A stretch of DNA of 64,000 bases from Leptolyngbya sp. BL0902. GTDB taxonomy: Bacteria > Cyanobacteriota > Cyanobacteriia > Phormidesmidales > Phormidesmidaceae. Positions 43,216 through 52,717 of the stretch are shown piece by piece. The notes under the pieces are model-generated. The model saw only the letters and a program-made list of their open reading frames with translations, was not told the origin of the DNA and did no database searches. The DNA lies in NCBI RefSeq assembly GCF_016403105.1, contig NZ_CP046155.1, positions 2,046,001 to 2,110,000 on the forward strand. Reading direction: 5' to 3'. Made by a program: the position numbers and the translations under genes. The first letter of the stretch is position 1; every line of letters begins with the position of its first letter.

Positions 43216-44625
43216 CTAGGGCTGAGCGGCCTTGAGGGCGAGGGACTCCGGTAGACAGTCCTGACGTAGGAGATCCTGAAGAGTTTCCCGCCGCAGAATT
43301 AGACGGGCTTCGCCATCCCCAACGAGAACCGCCGCTGGTCGGGGCACTCGGTTGTAGTTCGACGCCATGCTGTAATTGTAGGCACCCGTGGCCGCAACGG
43401 TGATCACATCGTCGGTGCGCAGGGTAGGCAGGGGCGCGTCTTTGATCAAGATATCCCCCGATTCGCAGTGCTTCCCGGCTAGGGTGATGGTTTCGCTGAG
43501 GGGAGCCGACATGCGGTTGGCCACCAGGGCGCGATAGACCGATTGGTAGGTGATGGGGCGCGGATTGTCGGACATGCCCCCATCCACGGCGGCGTAGGTG
43601 CGAATACCGGGGACTTCCTTTTGGCTACCCACCCGATAGGCCGTCACACAGGCACTTCCCACCAGGGAACGGCCCGGTTCGCACAGCAGCCGGGGCAGGG
43701 GCAGACCTTGGGATTTACAGGCGGCAACCACGCTGTCGCAGACGGTTTTCACCCAGGTTTCGATGCTCGGTGGGTCATCGGATTCGGTGTAGCGAATGCC
43801 CAGACCGCCCCCCACGTCCAGTTCCGTCAAGGTGAGGCCGTAGCGCTGGGCCGTCACAATCCACTGGGCCATCACGCCGCCGAGATCGGTGTGGGGGTTG
43901 AGTTCAAAAATTTGAGAGCCAATGTGGGCATGGACGCCGAGGCAGTTCAACTGGGGCTGTCCGGCCAGGAATTGGAACACCGATTCAATTTGGTCGGGAT
44001 CAAAGCCAAACTTACTATCCAGGTGTCCGGTGCGGATGTATTCGTGGGTGTGGCACTCGATGCCGGGGGTAATCCGCAGCAGAATGGGCACGGTTTTGCC
44101 CTGCTGGGTAGCCAGTTCGCCCAGGGTTTTCAGTTCGTACCAGTTATCGACAACGATGCGGCACCCGGCATCCAGGGCCAGGGTCAGCTCGTCCACAGAC
44201 TTATTGTTGCCGTGGAAATAGATTGTGTCAGGATTCACCCCAGCTTCGGTGGCGGTGAACAGTTCCCCCGCCGAAACCACGTCGATCCCCAGCCCTTCGG
44301 ATGCCACAATGGCGCACACCGCGAGGCAGTTCCAAGCCTTGGAGGCATAGAGCACCAGGGCTTCGCCGGGATAGTACTGCTCGAACCCTTGGCGATACTG
44401 GCGGCAAGCCGCACGCAGGCTGTGGTCATCCAATATATAGAGAGGTGAGCCAAACTGCTCCACCAAATCCACCACGTCGCAGCCGCCCACAGTCAAATGA
44501 TCCGCATCATTCACGGCAGCGGTGAGGGGCAGCAGGTTTTGGTTGGGTGAAGGCGAAGGCGAATCGGACAGGTAGCGGCGGCTGCTCTGGGTGCCAGCGT
44601 TGGTCGGAGGAGAGGTGAGTACCAT
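43216..44625 (-). CDS. lysA: Diaminopimelate decarboxylase
   Basis: 469 aa; removes CO2 from meso-diaminopimelate to give lysine. The PLP lysine is in V-L-Y-A-S-K-A-W-N. H-A-H-I-G-S-Q-I-F, D-V-G-G-G-L-G, E-P-G-R-S-L-V-G and C-E-S-G-D-I-L are in order. The first ~35 residues are a Ser/Pro-rich lead-in, so a later start is possible. On the same strand as cdaA with a 126-bp gap; a shared transcript is possible but unproven. Confidence 0.95.
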   Translation of the reverse strand: MVLTSPPTNAGTQSSRRYLSDSPSPSPNQNLLPLTAAVNDADHLTVGGCDVVDLVEQFGSPLYILDDHSLRAACRQYRQGFEQYYPGEALVLYASKAWNCLAVCAIVASEGLGIDVVSAGELFTATEAGVNPDTIYFHGNNKSVDELTLALDAGCRIVVDNWYELKTLGELATQQGKTVPILLRITPGIECHTHEYIRTGHLDSKFGFDPDQIESVFQFLAGQPQLNCLGVHAHIGSQIFELNPHTDLGGVMAQWIVTAQRYGLTLTELDVGGGLGIRYTESDDPPSIETWVKTVCDSVVAACKSQGLPLPRLLCEPGRSLVGSACVTAYRVGSQKEVPGIRTYAAVDGGMSDNPRPITYQSVYRALVANRMSAPLSETITLAGKHCESGDILIKDAPLPTLRTDDVITVAATGAYNYSMASNYNRVPRPAAVLVGDGEARLILRRETLQDLLRQDCLPESLALKAAQP

Positions 44626-44815
44626 GGAAAAAATCAGAGAAAATCTGCCGTAGAGGAATGTCTAGTAATGTCTATGCCCGGTCTGCCCTAGGGGGTTGGG
44701 TGCCAGGGCTAGGCTCTCGCCCTAGGCCGAAACCATAGACGGCCCACAATTCAGCCGCCGTTCGGGCATCCCATAGACCAGTGTACAATCAAGGACTGTG
44801 TCGATTCCCTGTGCC

Positions 44816-45418
44816 ATGGGGCAAATTTTCTGCACTACCCCCACCCCCGATCACATCCCGGCCCTGGTTGATTTCGATCAACAGGTGCTAGGGGGGCTAT
44901 GGAGTGCCGACGGCTATCAACGGGAAATGGCCAGCCCCAATAGCTGCCTGCGGGCGCTTAGCTTCTCGAATTTAGGGGCCAGCGCTGCCATCAAAGACGA
45001 CTCCAAGGTCAACTATCCCGACCTGTTGGGAGTGGGTTGCTACTGGGCCATTTTGGACGAAGCCCACATCACCCTGCTCGGCATCCTACCCACCCACCAG
45101 CGGCAGGGGCTAGGGCGGTGGCTGTTGCTCCATCTACTAGAGGACGCCTGCGACCGGGAGATGAGCCGCGCCACCCTAGAGGTACGGATTTCCAACCAGC
45201 GGGCCATTGATCTCTACGAAAGCCTGGGTTTTAGCGCCTTGGGCCAGCGCAAACGCTACTACCATGACGGGGAAGATGCCCTAGTTCTCTGGCAAAATTC
45301 CCTAAAAACCGCTGCATTTCAGGAGAATTTGCGTTCCAGACGCATCGCCACCGAGGCCCGATTAGCCCAGCAGGGAATACAGATTATGACCCCAAAAAAT
45401 GTAGCCAACCGAACCTAA
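44816..45418 (+). CDS. rimI: Ribosomal protein alanine N-acetyltransferase-like GNAT protein
   Basis: 200 aa from ATG 44816 (M-G-Q-I-F); a GTG six codons earlier (44798) is possible. GNAT motif A is L-L-G-I-L-P-T-H-Q-R-Q-G-L-G-R-W-L-L, and motif B is N-Q-R-A-I-D-L-Y-E-S-L-G-F-S-A-L-G-Q-R-K-R-Y-Y. These match RimI. The last ~45 residues extend beyond the usual RimI end. It probably acetylates an N-terminal alanine (ribosomal S18 in E. coli). Other GNAT substrates cannot be excluded. Confidence 0.85.
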   Translation: MGQIFCTTPTPDHIPALVDFDQQVLGGLWSADGYQREMASPNSCLRALSFSNLGASAAIKDDSKVNYPDLLGVGCYWAILDEAHITLLGILPTHQRQGLGRWLLLHLLEDACDREMSRATLEVRISNQRAIDLYESLGFSALGQRKRYYHDGEDALVLWQNSLKTAAFQENLRSRRIATEARLAQQGIQIMTPKNVANRT

Positions 45419-45617
45419 AACCGAACCATTCCGGTTGCGAAAATTAATATTTTCTTCCAAAGCCAAGGATTGATCGGCCTTGATCCCGAGGTCATTTTAG
45501 GGATCGTGGGGATCCCATCCCCCATTGGCAAAATCAATGGTTTGATGGGCCACAAACCACAAAAATCGCTGTGCTAGAATTTCCCTATCCGGCACGCACC
45601 AGGTGATTAATACCATC

Positions 45618-48083
45618 ATGTTTGAACGCTTCACAGAAAAAGCTATTAAAGTCATCATGCTGGCTCAGGAGGAGGCACGTCGGCTTGGCCACAACTTTGT
45701 GGGCACCGAACAAATCCTGCTGGGGCTGATTGGGGAAGGCACGGGCGTGGCCGCCAAGGTCTTAAAGTCCATGGGCGTCAATCTCAAAGATGCCCGTATC
45801 GAGGTCGAGAAGATCATTGGTCGCGGTTCTGGCTTTGTGGCCGTCGAAATCCCCTTCACCCCCCGCGCCAAGCGGGTGCTTGAACTCTCCCTGGAAGAGG
45901 CTCGTCAACTCGGCCATAACTACATTGGCACCGAGCACCTGCTCCTGGGTCTGATCCGCGAAGGCGAGGGGGTCGCGGCCCGCGTGCTCGAAAACTTAGG
46001 CGTTGACCTCTCAAAGGTGCGAACCCAAGTGATTCGGATGCTGGGGGAAACCGCCGAGGTTTCTGCTGGAAGCAGCGGTGGGCGCACCAAAACCCCCACC
46101 CTGGACGAATTTGGCTCCAACCTGACCCAGATGGCCACCGACGGCAAGCTGGATCCGGTGGTGGGTCGGCAAAAGGAAATCGAGCGGGTGATTCAAATCC
46201 TCGGTCGGCGCACCAAAAACAACCCGGTGCTGATTGGCGAACCCGGTGTGGGTAAAACCGCCATCGCCGAGGGCTTGGCCCAGCGCATCGGCAACGGCGA
46301 CGTGCCAGACATCCTGGAAGATCGCCGCGTGGTGACGCTGGATATTGGTCTGCTGGTGGCGGGCACCAAGTACCGAGGCGAGTTTGAAGAACGCCTGAAG
46401 AAAATCATGGATGAGATCCGCACCGCCGGAAACGTCATCCTGGTCATCGACGAAGTCCACACCCTAATTGGGGCCGGGGCTGCGGAAGGCGCGATTGATG
46501 CCGCCAACATCCTCAAGCCTGCCCTGGCGCGGGGTGAACTCCAGTGCATTGGGGCCACCACGTTGGACGAGTACCGCAAGCACATCGAGCGGGATGCTGC
46601 TCTGGAACGCCGCTTCCAGCCCGTCATGGTGGGTGAGCCCAGTGTCGATGAAACCATCGAAATTCTCCACGGTCTGCGGGATCGCTACGAGAAGCACCAC
46701 AAGCTGAAAATCTCCGACGAAGCCCTGGAAGCAGCGGCTAAACTCTCGGATCGCTATATTTCCGACCGCTTCCTGCCCGACAAGGCCATCGACCTGATCG
46801 ACGAAGCCGGATCCCGTGTGCGCCTGATCAACTCCCAGCTTCCCCCCGAAGCCAAGGAGAAGGATCGGGAACTGCGCCAGGTGCTGAAGGACAAGGACAA
46901 CGCCGTCCGTTCCCAGGACTTCGATAAGGCCGGGGAACTGCGGGATCGCGAAATGGAGCTGAAGGCCGAAATCCGCGCCATTGCCCAAAACAAAGCCACC
47001 GAAGACGCCGAGGGCGAAGACCAACCCGTCGTTGGCGAAGAGGACATCGCCCACATCGTCGCCTCCTGGACGGGGGTTCCGGTGAACAAGCTAACCGAGT
47101 CCGAGTCCGAGAAGCTGCTGCACATGGAAGATACCCTGCACCAGCGCTTGATTGGTCAGGATGAAGCGGTGAAGGCGATTTCCCGCGCCATCCGTCGGGC
47201 CCGGGTGGGCCTCAAGAACCCCAACCGTCCCATCGCCAGCTTCGTCTTCTCTGGCCCCACCGGGGTCGGTAAGACGGAATTGGCCAAGTCCCTGGCCTCC
47301 TACTTCTTCGGATCCGAAGAGGCGATGATCCGGCTGGATATGTCCGAATTCATGGAGCGGCACACCGTTTCCAAGCTGATCGGCTCTCCTCCGGGCTATG
47401 TGGGCTACAACGAAGGCGGTCAGCTCACCGAAGCCGTCCGTCGTCGGCCCTACACCGTGGTGCTGTTCGATGAAATCGAAAAAGCCCACCCCGACGTCTT
47501 CAACATGCTGCTGCAAATCCTGGAAGACGGTCGCCTCACCGATGCCAAGGGCCGCACGGTGGACTTCAAGAACACCCTGCTGATTATGACCTCCAACATC
47601 GGCTCTAAGGTGATCGAGAAGGGTGGCGGCGGCCTCGGCTTCGAGTTCGAGCAGGATCAGGCCGAATCCCAATACAACCGGATTCGCTCTTTGGTGAACG
47701 AGGAACTGAAGCAGTACTTCCGCCCAGAGTTCCTCAACCGTTTGGACGAAATCATCGTCTTCCGTCAGCTCACCAAGGACGAGGTGAAGCAAATCTCCGA
47801 CATCCTGCTGAAGGAAGTATTCAACCGTCTGACCGAGAAGAACATCAACCTGCAAGTCACCGAGCGCTTCAAGGAGCGTCTGGTGGAAGAGGGCTACAAC
47901 CCCAGCTACGGGGCACGGCCCCTGCGTCGGGCCATCATGCGCCTGCTGGAGGACACCCTGGCCGAGGAAATTCTCTCCGGTCGCTTGGGCGATGGCGACA
48001 CCGCCACCGTCGATGTAGACGACAGCGGCAAGGTAACAATTCAGTCCGAGCATCGGCGTGAGCTGATCTCCGCTGAGAGCTAA
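45618..48083 (+). CDS. clpC: ATP-dependent Clp protease ATP-binding subunit ClpC
   Basis: 821 aa from ATG 45618 ([13 protein letters not shown]). Two N-terminal Clp repeats (1-145) come first. AAA-1 follows with G-E-P-G-V-G-K-T, then the UVR/middle coiled coil near 420-460 and AAA-2 with G-P-T-G-V-G-K-T. It unfolds proteins for ClpP/ClpR proteolysis in cytosol and stroma-like compartments, and is essential in cyanobacteria. A TAGAAT -10-like box lies at 45576-45581. The transcript probably ends in the hairpins at 48.1-48.3 kb. Confidence 0.97.
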   Translation: MFERFTEKAIKVIMLAQEEARRLGHNFVGTEQILLGLIGEGTGVAAKVLKSMGVNLKDARIEVEKIIGRGSGFVAVEIPFTPRAKRVLELSLEEARQLGHNYIGTEHLLLGLIREGEGVAARVLENLGVDLSKVRTQVIRMLGETAEVSAGSSGGRTKTPTLDEFGSNLTQMATDGKLDPVVGRQKEIERVIQILGRRTKNNPVLIGEPGVGKTAIAEGLAQRIGNGDVPDILEDRRVVTLDIGLLVAGTKYRGEFEERLKKIMDEIRTAGNVILVIDEVHTLIGAGAAEGAIDAANILKPALARGELQCIGATTLDEYRKHIERDAALERRFQPVMVGEPSVDETIEILHGLRDRYEKHHKLKISDEALEAAAKLSDRYISDRFLPDKAIDLIDEAGSRVRLINSQLPPEAKEKDRELRQVLKDKDNAVRSQDFDKAGELRDREMELKAEIRAIAQNKATEDAEGEDQPVVGEEDIAHIVASWTGVPVNKLTESESEKLLHMEDTLHQRLIGQDEAVKAISRAIRRARVGLKNPNRPIASFVFSGPTGVGKTELAKSLASYFFGSEEAMIRLDMSEFMERHTVSKLIGSPPGYVGYNEGGQLTEAVRRRPYTVVLFDEIEKAHPDVFNMLLQILEDGRLTDAKGRTVDFKNTLLIMTSNIGSKVIEKGGGGLGFEFEQDQAESQYNRIRSLVNEELKQYFRPEFLNRLDEIIVFRQLTKDEVKQISDILLKEVFNRLTEKNINLQVTERFKERLVEEGYNPSYGARPLRRAIMRLLEDTLAEEILSGRLGDGDTATVDVDDSGKVTIQSEHRRELISAES

Positions 48084-48088
48084 CCGCT

Positions 48089-48172
48089 GGCCCTCACCCC
48101 AACCCCTCTCCCACAGGGAGAGGGGAGCCGGAAGTCCTTCAAAGTTCCTCCCCCACATTGGGAGAGGGACTT
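48089..48172. repeat. Dispersed CCCCTCTCCCA hairpin repeat after clpC
   Basis: CCCCTCTCCC (48103-48112) pairs with GGGAGAGGGG (48116-48125) around a 3-base loop. A second hairpin is built on CTCCCCCACATTGGGAGAG, with outer arms AAGTCC (48132-48137) and GGACTT (48167-48172). A related copy lies at 59.25-59.37 kb. Such repeats are scattered through many cyanobacterial genomes. Confidence 0.8.
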
Positions 48173-48249
48173 AGGGCAAGGTCTGTAGAGATTCCGTGAG
48201 CTACATCAGTCGCTGATTCGGATCGACGGTTCATCAAGATCGGTTACTC

Positions 48250-48280
48250 AAGGGGAGGGCTACTTTGGCCTTCCCCTTTT
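48250..48280 (+). terminator. Rho-independent terminator downstream of clpC
   Basis: AAGGGGAGGGCT (48250-48261) pairs with GGCCTTCCCCTT (48267-48278) around a 5-base loop, ending in TTTT. About 165 bp after the clpC stop, and just before the promoter of the response-regulator gene. Confidence 0.8.
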
Positions 48281-48310
48281 ACATTTCACAAGGTCATGGC
48301 CTTCACGCGC

Positions 48311-48316
48311 TATAAT
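48311..48316 (+). promoter_or_regulatory. -10 box of the NblR-like regulator gene
   Basis: Perfect TATAAT 52 bp before the start codon. I could not place a good -35 element at normal spacing. Confidence 0.5.
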
Positions 48317-48368
48317 CGCGATGTTTTGACTGATACCAAAGTTAACCCCCCAACCGATTGAGGAGGCT

Positions 48369-49061
48369 ATGGGCACCGCAGCAGCGTCGGAACCCACCAT
48401 TTTGATTCTGGGTACCAGCGAGGGGCAAACTCGCCAGATGGGCCTTGACCTTCAGGAGGCAGGCTATCATCCGGTGATGGCCCATAGCCGTAAGGAGGGT
48501 CTTGCCTTGGCCACAGACATCAGCCCCGCCCTGATTGTGGTAGATCGGCTGCTGGGGAACGAGTCTGGGCTGTCGGCCTGCCAAGCCCTGCGAAAACAGG
48601 GCATCAAAACGCCCATCGTGCTGCTAATGGTGAAGGAGAACCTGGAAGATCGGGTGGCCTGCCTGGAGTGTGGGGCCGATGATTACTTCCTCAAGCCCTA
48701 CCGTGCCGATGCTTTCCTCAAAATTGTGCAGCTTTACCTCAAATCCAGTCCGGCGGAGGTGGAAAGCCTGCGCTTCGGCGAACTCACCTTGGACTTGGTC
48801 AACCGCCACGCCAGCCGCAATGGTCGTGTGATCGAACTCACCATGAAAGAGTTTGACCTCTTGAAGTACCTGATGGAACATCCCCGCGAAGTTCTCCATC
48901 GGGAGCAAATTTTAGAAAACGTTTGGGGTTACGACTTCGTGGGCGAATCTAACGTGATTGAGGTTTATATTCGCTATTTGCGCCTAAAAATTGACGGTGA
49001 AGACGAAAAACGCCTGATTCAAACCGTGCGCGGCGTCGGCTATGTGCTCCGCGAAAGCTAG
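48369..49061 (+). CDS. nblR: OmpR-type response regulator, NblR-like, with atypical receiver
   Basis: 230 aa. The receiver domain (9-125) keeps the candidate phosphoacceptor Asp (V-V-D-R-L, D59) and the switch Lys (F-L-K-P-Y, K109). It lacks the acidic pair near residue 15 (I-L-I-L-G-T-S-E) that binds Mg2+. The winged-helix DNA-binding domain (135-228) has L-T-M-K-E-F-D-L-L-K-Y-L and N-V-I-E-V-Y-I-R-Y-L-R. This profile resembles NblR, known for phosphorylation-independent control of phycobilisome degradation and stress survival. Symbol given by similarity only. Confidence 0.78.
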   Translation: MGTAAASEPTILILGTSEGQTRQMGLDLQEAGYHPVMAHSRKEGLALATDISPALIVVDRLLGNESGLSACQALRKQGIKTPIVLLMVKENLEDRVACLECGADDYFLKPYRADAFLKIVQLYLKSSPAEVESLRFGELTLDLVNRHASRNGRVIELTMKEFDLLKYLMEHPREVLHREQILENVWGYDFVGESNVIEVYIRYLRLKIDGEDEKRLIQTVRGVGYVLRES

Positions 49062-49109
49062 TTTCTCCCTGTCTACTTTTCTTTCTATAATCTGCGTCCC
49101 GGTGGTGCC

Positions 49110-49745
49110 ATGGTTTTCCGATTCTTGTCAACCTGCTCGCGATGGCGTACTGGCCTGTGGTCGGGCTGTTGCGCGGTGCTGCTGGCCGCTAGCGTCGGCT
49201 GCACGAACCCCCAAACCATAGCTCCCACACCGACAGATACTAGCCCAGGGTCGGACAATCCTGCCCTCAGCAGCCCACCTCACAACAGCTTGGAACTTGA
49301 GGCTGACGACACACCCACAGAGCCCGACGACACCGCTAGCAATGCCACAACCAACCTAGGTCAACAGTTGCCCATTACCGCCAAAACAACTCTGGGCGGT
49401 AAAGAGATCTTCCTAGAGGTAGCTGCAACTCCGGCCCAGCAAGCCCTAGGACTGATGTACCGCGATGCCCTACCCGACGACCGAGGCATGGTATTTCCGA
49501 TGAATCCCCCCCGTCCGGTACGCTTTTGGATGATGAACGTGCCCGTAGCCCTGGATATGGTGTTTGTCTACCAAGGCCAAATTCAGTATATCGCTGCTGA
49601 GGTGCCCCCCTGTATCGCCGATCCCTGCCCCACCTATGGCCCCGACAATCAACTGATCGACCACGTGATTGAACTCCGAGCCGGACGTGCCGCCGAACTA
49701 GGCTTGCAGGTAGGTGATGCTGTCGAGATTCTTCCCATTGATTAG
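49110..49745 (+). CDS. DUF192 exported (probable lipo-) protein
   Basis: 211 aa. The signal peptide W-S-G-C-C-A-V-L-L-A-A-S-V-G-C ends in a lipobox-like S-V-G-C, so lipid anchoring is probable though the -3 residue is not ideal. A disordered Thr/Pro/Asp-rich linker leads to the DUF192 domain (about 95-210): Q-Q-A-L-G-L-M-Y-R, R-P-V-R-F-W-M-M-N-V and H-V-I-E-L-R-A-G. A TATAAT box is at 49086-49091. Function of the family unknown. Confidence 0.88.
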   Translation: MVFRFLSTCSRWRTGLWSGCCAVLLAASVGCTNPQTIAPTPTDTSPGSDNPALSSPPHNSLELEADDTPTEPDDTASNATTNLGQQLPITAKTTLGGKEIFLEVAATPAQQALGLMYRDALPDDRGMVFPMNPPRPVRFWMMNVPVALDMVFVYQGQIQYIAAEVPPCIADPCPTYGPDNQLIDHVIELRAGRAAELGLQVGDAVEILPID

Positions 49746-50196
49746 ACGGATTAAAGGGGTTGACTCAACGGGTCATAGCTAGGTAGGGAACAGACACTTT
49801 ATGCTAAATCCTGATTGTTCACCCCTGATTGAAAAACCGACCTTGCTCAGGCTGAGCCTGTTGTTGGCGTAGCCTTCTCAATGGGGGAAGCTTCAATTTA
49901 TATAGGGGATTCCGACTCAGCTTTAGTGTTACACCAACAGACAAAGCAAGGGCCAAAAAACTATCTAGAGCAGCACTGAATTGGCCTAAAGCGTTGACCT
50001 GGATAGACTCGGCTTATTTCCGACAAGCTATCAAACTTGTCTTGGGCCGCATCGGTGGTGGAATAGCGGAAACACATGGTACTTTAGGGCTAATTCTCTG
50101 ACTCTAGAGCTTGCATCAACGTAGTAAGTAAGTGAACAGAATTAAACATAGCGATGGAGGTAAGCTGAAGAGCCACCCATCGAGATTGTTCCAGCG
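49746..50196. other. Gap with an unassigned open frame next to the IS630 remnant
   Basis: 451 bp with no recognised gene. Bases 49856-50101 form an 81-codon open frame on the plus strand without a good start. It includes N-G-G-S-F-N-L-Y-R-G-F-R-L-S and R-Q-A-I-K-L-V-L-G-R-I-G-G-G-I-A-E, which reads protein-like and may be the tail of a lost gene. The rest is AT-rich; part may belong to the insertion sequence ends. Confidence 0.4.
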
Positions 50197-50977
50197 ATGT
50201 CAACACCTCCTCTGCGAGTTGAACTGAGTGCGGAGGAAGACCTCACCCTGCAAGAGTTGCGAGTGGCATCTGACGTGCCTCAACGCACCAAAGACCGGGC
50301 TGAAGCACTGAGGTTAAGCCATCGGGGATGGACGCCAGCCCAAATTGCTGAATATTTGGGTTGGCAAGTCGCCACAACCCGCAGGGCGATTCATCGTTGG
50401 CAGCGGGAGGGGCTCTATGGGTTGTGGGATAGTCCTCGCCCAGGTCGTCCGTCGCCATGTACCCCAGCCGTGATGAGTGCATTAGAGCAGCATCTATTGA
50501 CAGAGGAGGGCACCGTTAATAGTCGTCAACGACGAGACATGAGCTATGGCTTAGTCGTCGGCAGCCTCACGAGTGCCACTTACATCCGATTCATGAATTG
50601 GCAAGCCACCCGCGCCCAACGGCTATTTCAGCGTACCGGTATTGCCACGGTGATTGTCCAGGATAATGCCTCGATCCATACCAGCAAGGCGGTGCAAGAG
50701 CGGATGCCCATCTGGCAGCCTCAAGGTCTAGATTTCTTTCAACTGCCCCCATACTGTTCGCAGATGTAGCTTGCTTCCCGCAGGGTATCCGATTGAGACC
50801 GAATGGCATCAACTCAAAGCCCATGAGATGCGAGGTGCGATGTTTGAAGACACCTATGACTTAGCGATGGGTGTGATGACTGGATTGAACCGTCGCGGAG
50901 CCCAAGCAGGCTACACACTCAAACGCTTTAGTTTTGCCTCAAATCGTCAAGCCAATCCTAAATTCCTCATGGTCTAG
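50197..50977 (+). pseudogene. IS630-family transposase, internally deleted and frameshifted
   Basis: The N-terminal HTH part is present (S-H-R-G-W-T-P-A-Q-I-A-E-Y-L-G-W and T-T-R-R-A-I-H-R-W-Q-R-E-G-L). After T-E-E-G-T-V-N-S the family sequence is missing and resumes at D-M-S-Y-G-L-V-V-G, so the segment with the first catalytic Asp is lost or damaged. V-I-V-Q-D-N-A-S-I-H (second Asp) is present. Near 50766 a TAG and about 19 extra bases break the frame; it resumes as P-I-E-T-E-W-H-Q-L-K with the catalytic Glu. Not functional. IS ends not defined. Confidence 0.85.
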
Positions 50978-51060
50978 CAGGACTACGTTTATTTAGGGCC
51001 ATCTACTTACCAACTCGCTGCATTCACATAACCCACTGAATAACCAACAGGAGAAAACCC

Positions 51061-51231
51061 ATGCTGGGCTTTGATCGGATTACCTTTGATCCAAAAATTA
51101 TGGCTGGGCAAGCCTGTATTCGTGGAATGCGGGTTCCAGTTTCCTTAGTGTTGAACCTAGTCACCAATGGTCAGACCGTAGAGGCCATTATTGAAGACTA
51201 TCCCTACCTAGAACTTGAAGATATTCAGTAA
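51061..51231 (+). pseudogene. DUF433 antitoxin-like protein with premature stop
   Basis: 56 codons: L-G-F-D-R-I-T-F-D-P-K-I-M-A-G-Q-A-C-I-R-G-M-R-V-P-V, then E-A-I-I-E-D-Y-P-Y-L-E. This is the DUF433 fold common as antitoxin of DUF5615 toxins. After D-I-Q a TAA (51229-51231) interrupts the frame. The same frame continues S-L-Q-Y-A-A-W-L-A-S-D-R to a second stop at 51289-51291, which is the normal family end. One base change (CAA to TAA) would explain it. Confidence 0.8.
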
Positions 51232-51290
51232 TCTTTGCAGTATGCCGCTTGGCTGGCCTCTGACCGAATTTATTGGGCTGAGGGTGCCTA

Positions 51291-51320
51291 ATGAGATTTC
51301 TAGCTGATATGGGTATTTTA
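51291..51320 (+). pseudogene. 5' stub of a DUF5615 PIN-like toxin gene
   Basis: An ATG overlapping the natural DUF433 stop (TAATG) opens M-R-F-L-A-D-M-G-I, the typical start of DUF5615 PIN-like nucleases. After nine codons the resemblance ends. The frame then runs as unrelated sequence through the frr terminator. The toxin body has been deleted. Confidence 0.65.
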
Positions 51321-51346
51321 CCCTGCACTACATCTCACCCTAGCCT

Positions 51347-51417
51347 AAAAATATCCCAGAGTTCTGACGTGGTTGGCGATGAATATTGGCATCGCTCCAC
51401 TTGGAACCCTGGGATAT
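51347..51417 (-). terminator. Terminator of pyrH-frr
   Basis: On the minus strand ATATCCCAG (complement of 51409-51417) pairs with CTGGGATAT (complement of 51351-51359), followed by T residues (complement of 51347-51351). The loop is 49 nt with GGTTC/AGAAC-like inner pairing. It stands about 20 bp after the frr stop. Confidence 0.65.
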
Positions 51418-51438
51418 GGCGTGACCCAAGACGCTGGG

Positions 51439-51999
51439 TTAGACAGTGGTGATGTCCTTTTCTTTGATGGCTAGGAGATCATCCAGCTTAGCGATGTATT
51501 TATCGGTGAGCTTTTGGATTTCGTCCTGATAGTCGCGGGATTCGTCTTCAGAAATCTCGCTGGCTTTCTCTAGCTTTTTGATGCCGTCGATGCCGTTGCG
51601 GCGCTGGTTGCGGATGGAGACCCGGCCTTCTTCAGCGATTTTGTTGGCGGTTTTAACAAATTCCTGCCGCCGCTCGGTGGTGAGGGGGGGAATATTCAGC
51701 CGAATCACCTTGCCGTCGTTGTTGGGGGTGAGGCCCACGTCAGACATGGAAATCGCCCGTTCGATGGCGGTTAGAGTGCTGCCGTCGTAGGGCTGAATCA
51801 TCAGGGTGCTGGCGTCGGGGATGGAGATGTTGGACATCTGCTTGAGGGGGGTGGCCACGCCGTAATATTCCACTTCAATCCGGTCTAGCAGGGAGGCATT
51901 GGCCCGCCCGGTGCGGATGGTGTTGAAGTTGCGCTGGGTGGCCTCGGTGGCCTTCTGCATTTGGTCTTCAATTTCAAGCAAAATATCGTCAGCTGACAT
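51439..51999 (-). CDS. frr: Ribosome recycling factor
   Basis: 186 aa from ATG 51999; the ATG one codon earlier is equally possible. Family features: [36 protein letters not shown] and the long C-terminal helix E-I-Q-K-L-T-D-K-Y. It splits post-termination ribosomes together with EF-G. Its start overlaps the end of pyrH by 11 bp, the normal pyrH-frr arrangement. Confidence 0.96.
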   Translation of the reverse strand: MSADDILLEIEDQMQKATEATQRNFNTIRTGRANASLLDRIEVEYYGVATPLKQMSNISIPDASTLMIQPYDGSTLTAIERAISMSDVGLTPNNDGKVIRLNIPPLTTERRQEFVKTANKIAEEGRVSIRNQRRNGIDGIKKLEKASEISEDESRDYQDEIQKLTDKYIAKLDDLLAIKEKDITTV

Positions 52000-52717
52000 C
52001 ACAAGCCTCTCCTACAATCGTGCCAATGGGTTCACCCGTTAGCGCCCGTTTAATGTTACCAGGCACTGACAGGTCAAATACCATGATAGGGATGTTGTTG
52101 TCCTTGCACAGGGCAATGGCGGTGCTATCCATCACCTTGAGGTCGTGCTGGAGCACATGGCCATAGGTGAGGGTGCGATAACGTTTCGCCTCCGGGTTAA
52201 TTTTAGGATCAGCGTCGTAAACACCGTCAACCTTGGTGGCCTTGAACACCACTTCGGCGTTGATTTCGGCGGCGCGGAGGGCGGCGGTGGTGTCGGTGGT
52301 AAAGAAGGGATTGCCGGAACCCGCCCCAAAAATAACCACCCGGTTTTTCTCCAGGTGGCGAATGGCGCGGCGGCGAATGTAGGGTTCGGCCACTTCCTGC
52401 ATGGCGATGGCCGTTTGGACGCGGGTGGGCACGCCCTTGCGTTCGAGGGAATCTTGCAGGGTCATGGCGTTCATCACCGTGGCGATCATGCCGATGTAGT
52501 CCGCCGTGGCCCGATCCATCCCCGCCGCCGAACCCATGATGCCGCGAAAGATGTTGCCTGCGCCCACCACAATGGCGATTTCAATGCCCTCTTCCACCAC
52601 CTCGGCAATTTCAGCAGTGATGGCTTCTACCACGTTGGGGTCAATGCCGTAGGCGAGATCGCCCATCAGGGCTTCGCCGCTCAGTTTGAGTAAGACTCGC
52701 TTATAGGGATTCGTCAT
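51989..52717 (-). CDS. pyrH: Uridylate kinase
   Basis: 242 aa from ATG 52717 ([16 protein letters not shown]). UMP kinase of the amino-acid kinase fold: [21 protein letters not shown] and [14 protein letters not shown]. It phosphorylates UMP for nucleotide synthesis. No purine-rich ribosome site precedes this start: the bases upstream are pyrimidine-rich on the coding strand (CCTCCT). Confidence 0.96.
   Translation of the reverse strand: MTNPYKRVLLKLSGEALMGDLAYGIDPNVVEAITAEIAEVVEEGIEIAIVVGAGNIFRGIMGSAAGMDRATADYIGMIATVMNAMTLQDSLERKGVPTRVQTAIAMQEVAEPYIRRRAIRHLEKNRVVIFGAGSGNPFFTTDTTAALRAAEINAEVVFKATKVDGVYDADPKINPEAKRYRTLTYGHVLQHDLKVMDSTAIALCKDNNIPIMVFDLSVPGNIKRALTGEPIGTIVGEACDVS

Noticed and set aside
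47091-48158. 355-codon minus-strand frame opposite clpC
   Set aside because: Antisense shadow of a highly conserved gene; residues follow the complement of ClpC codons.
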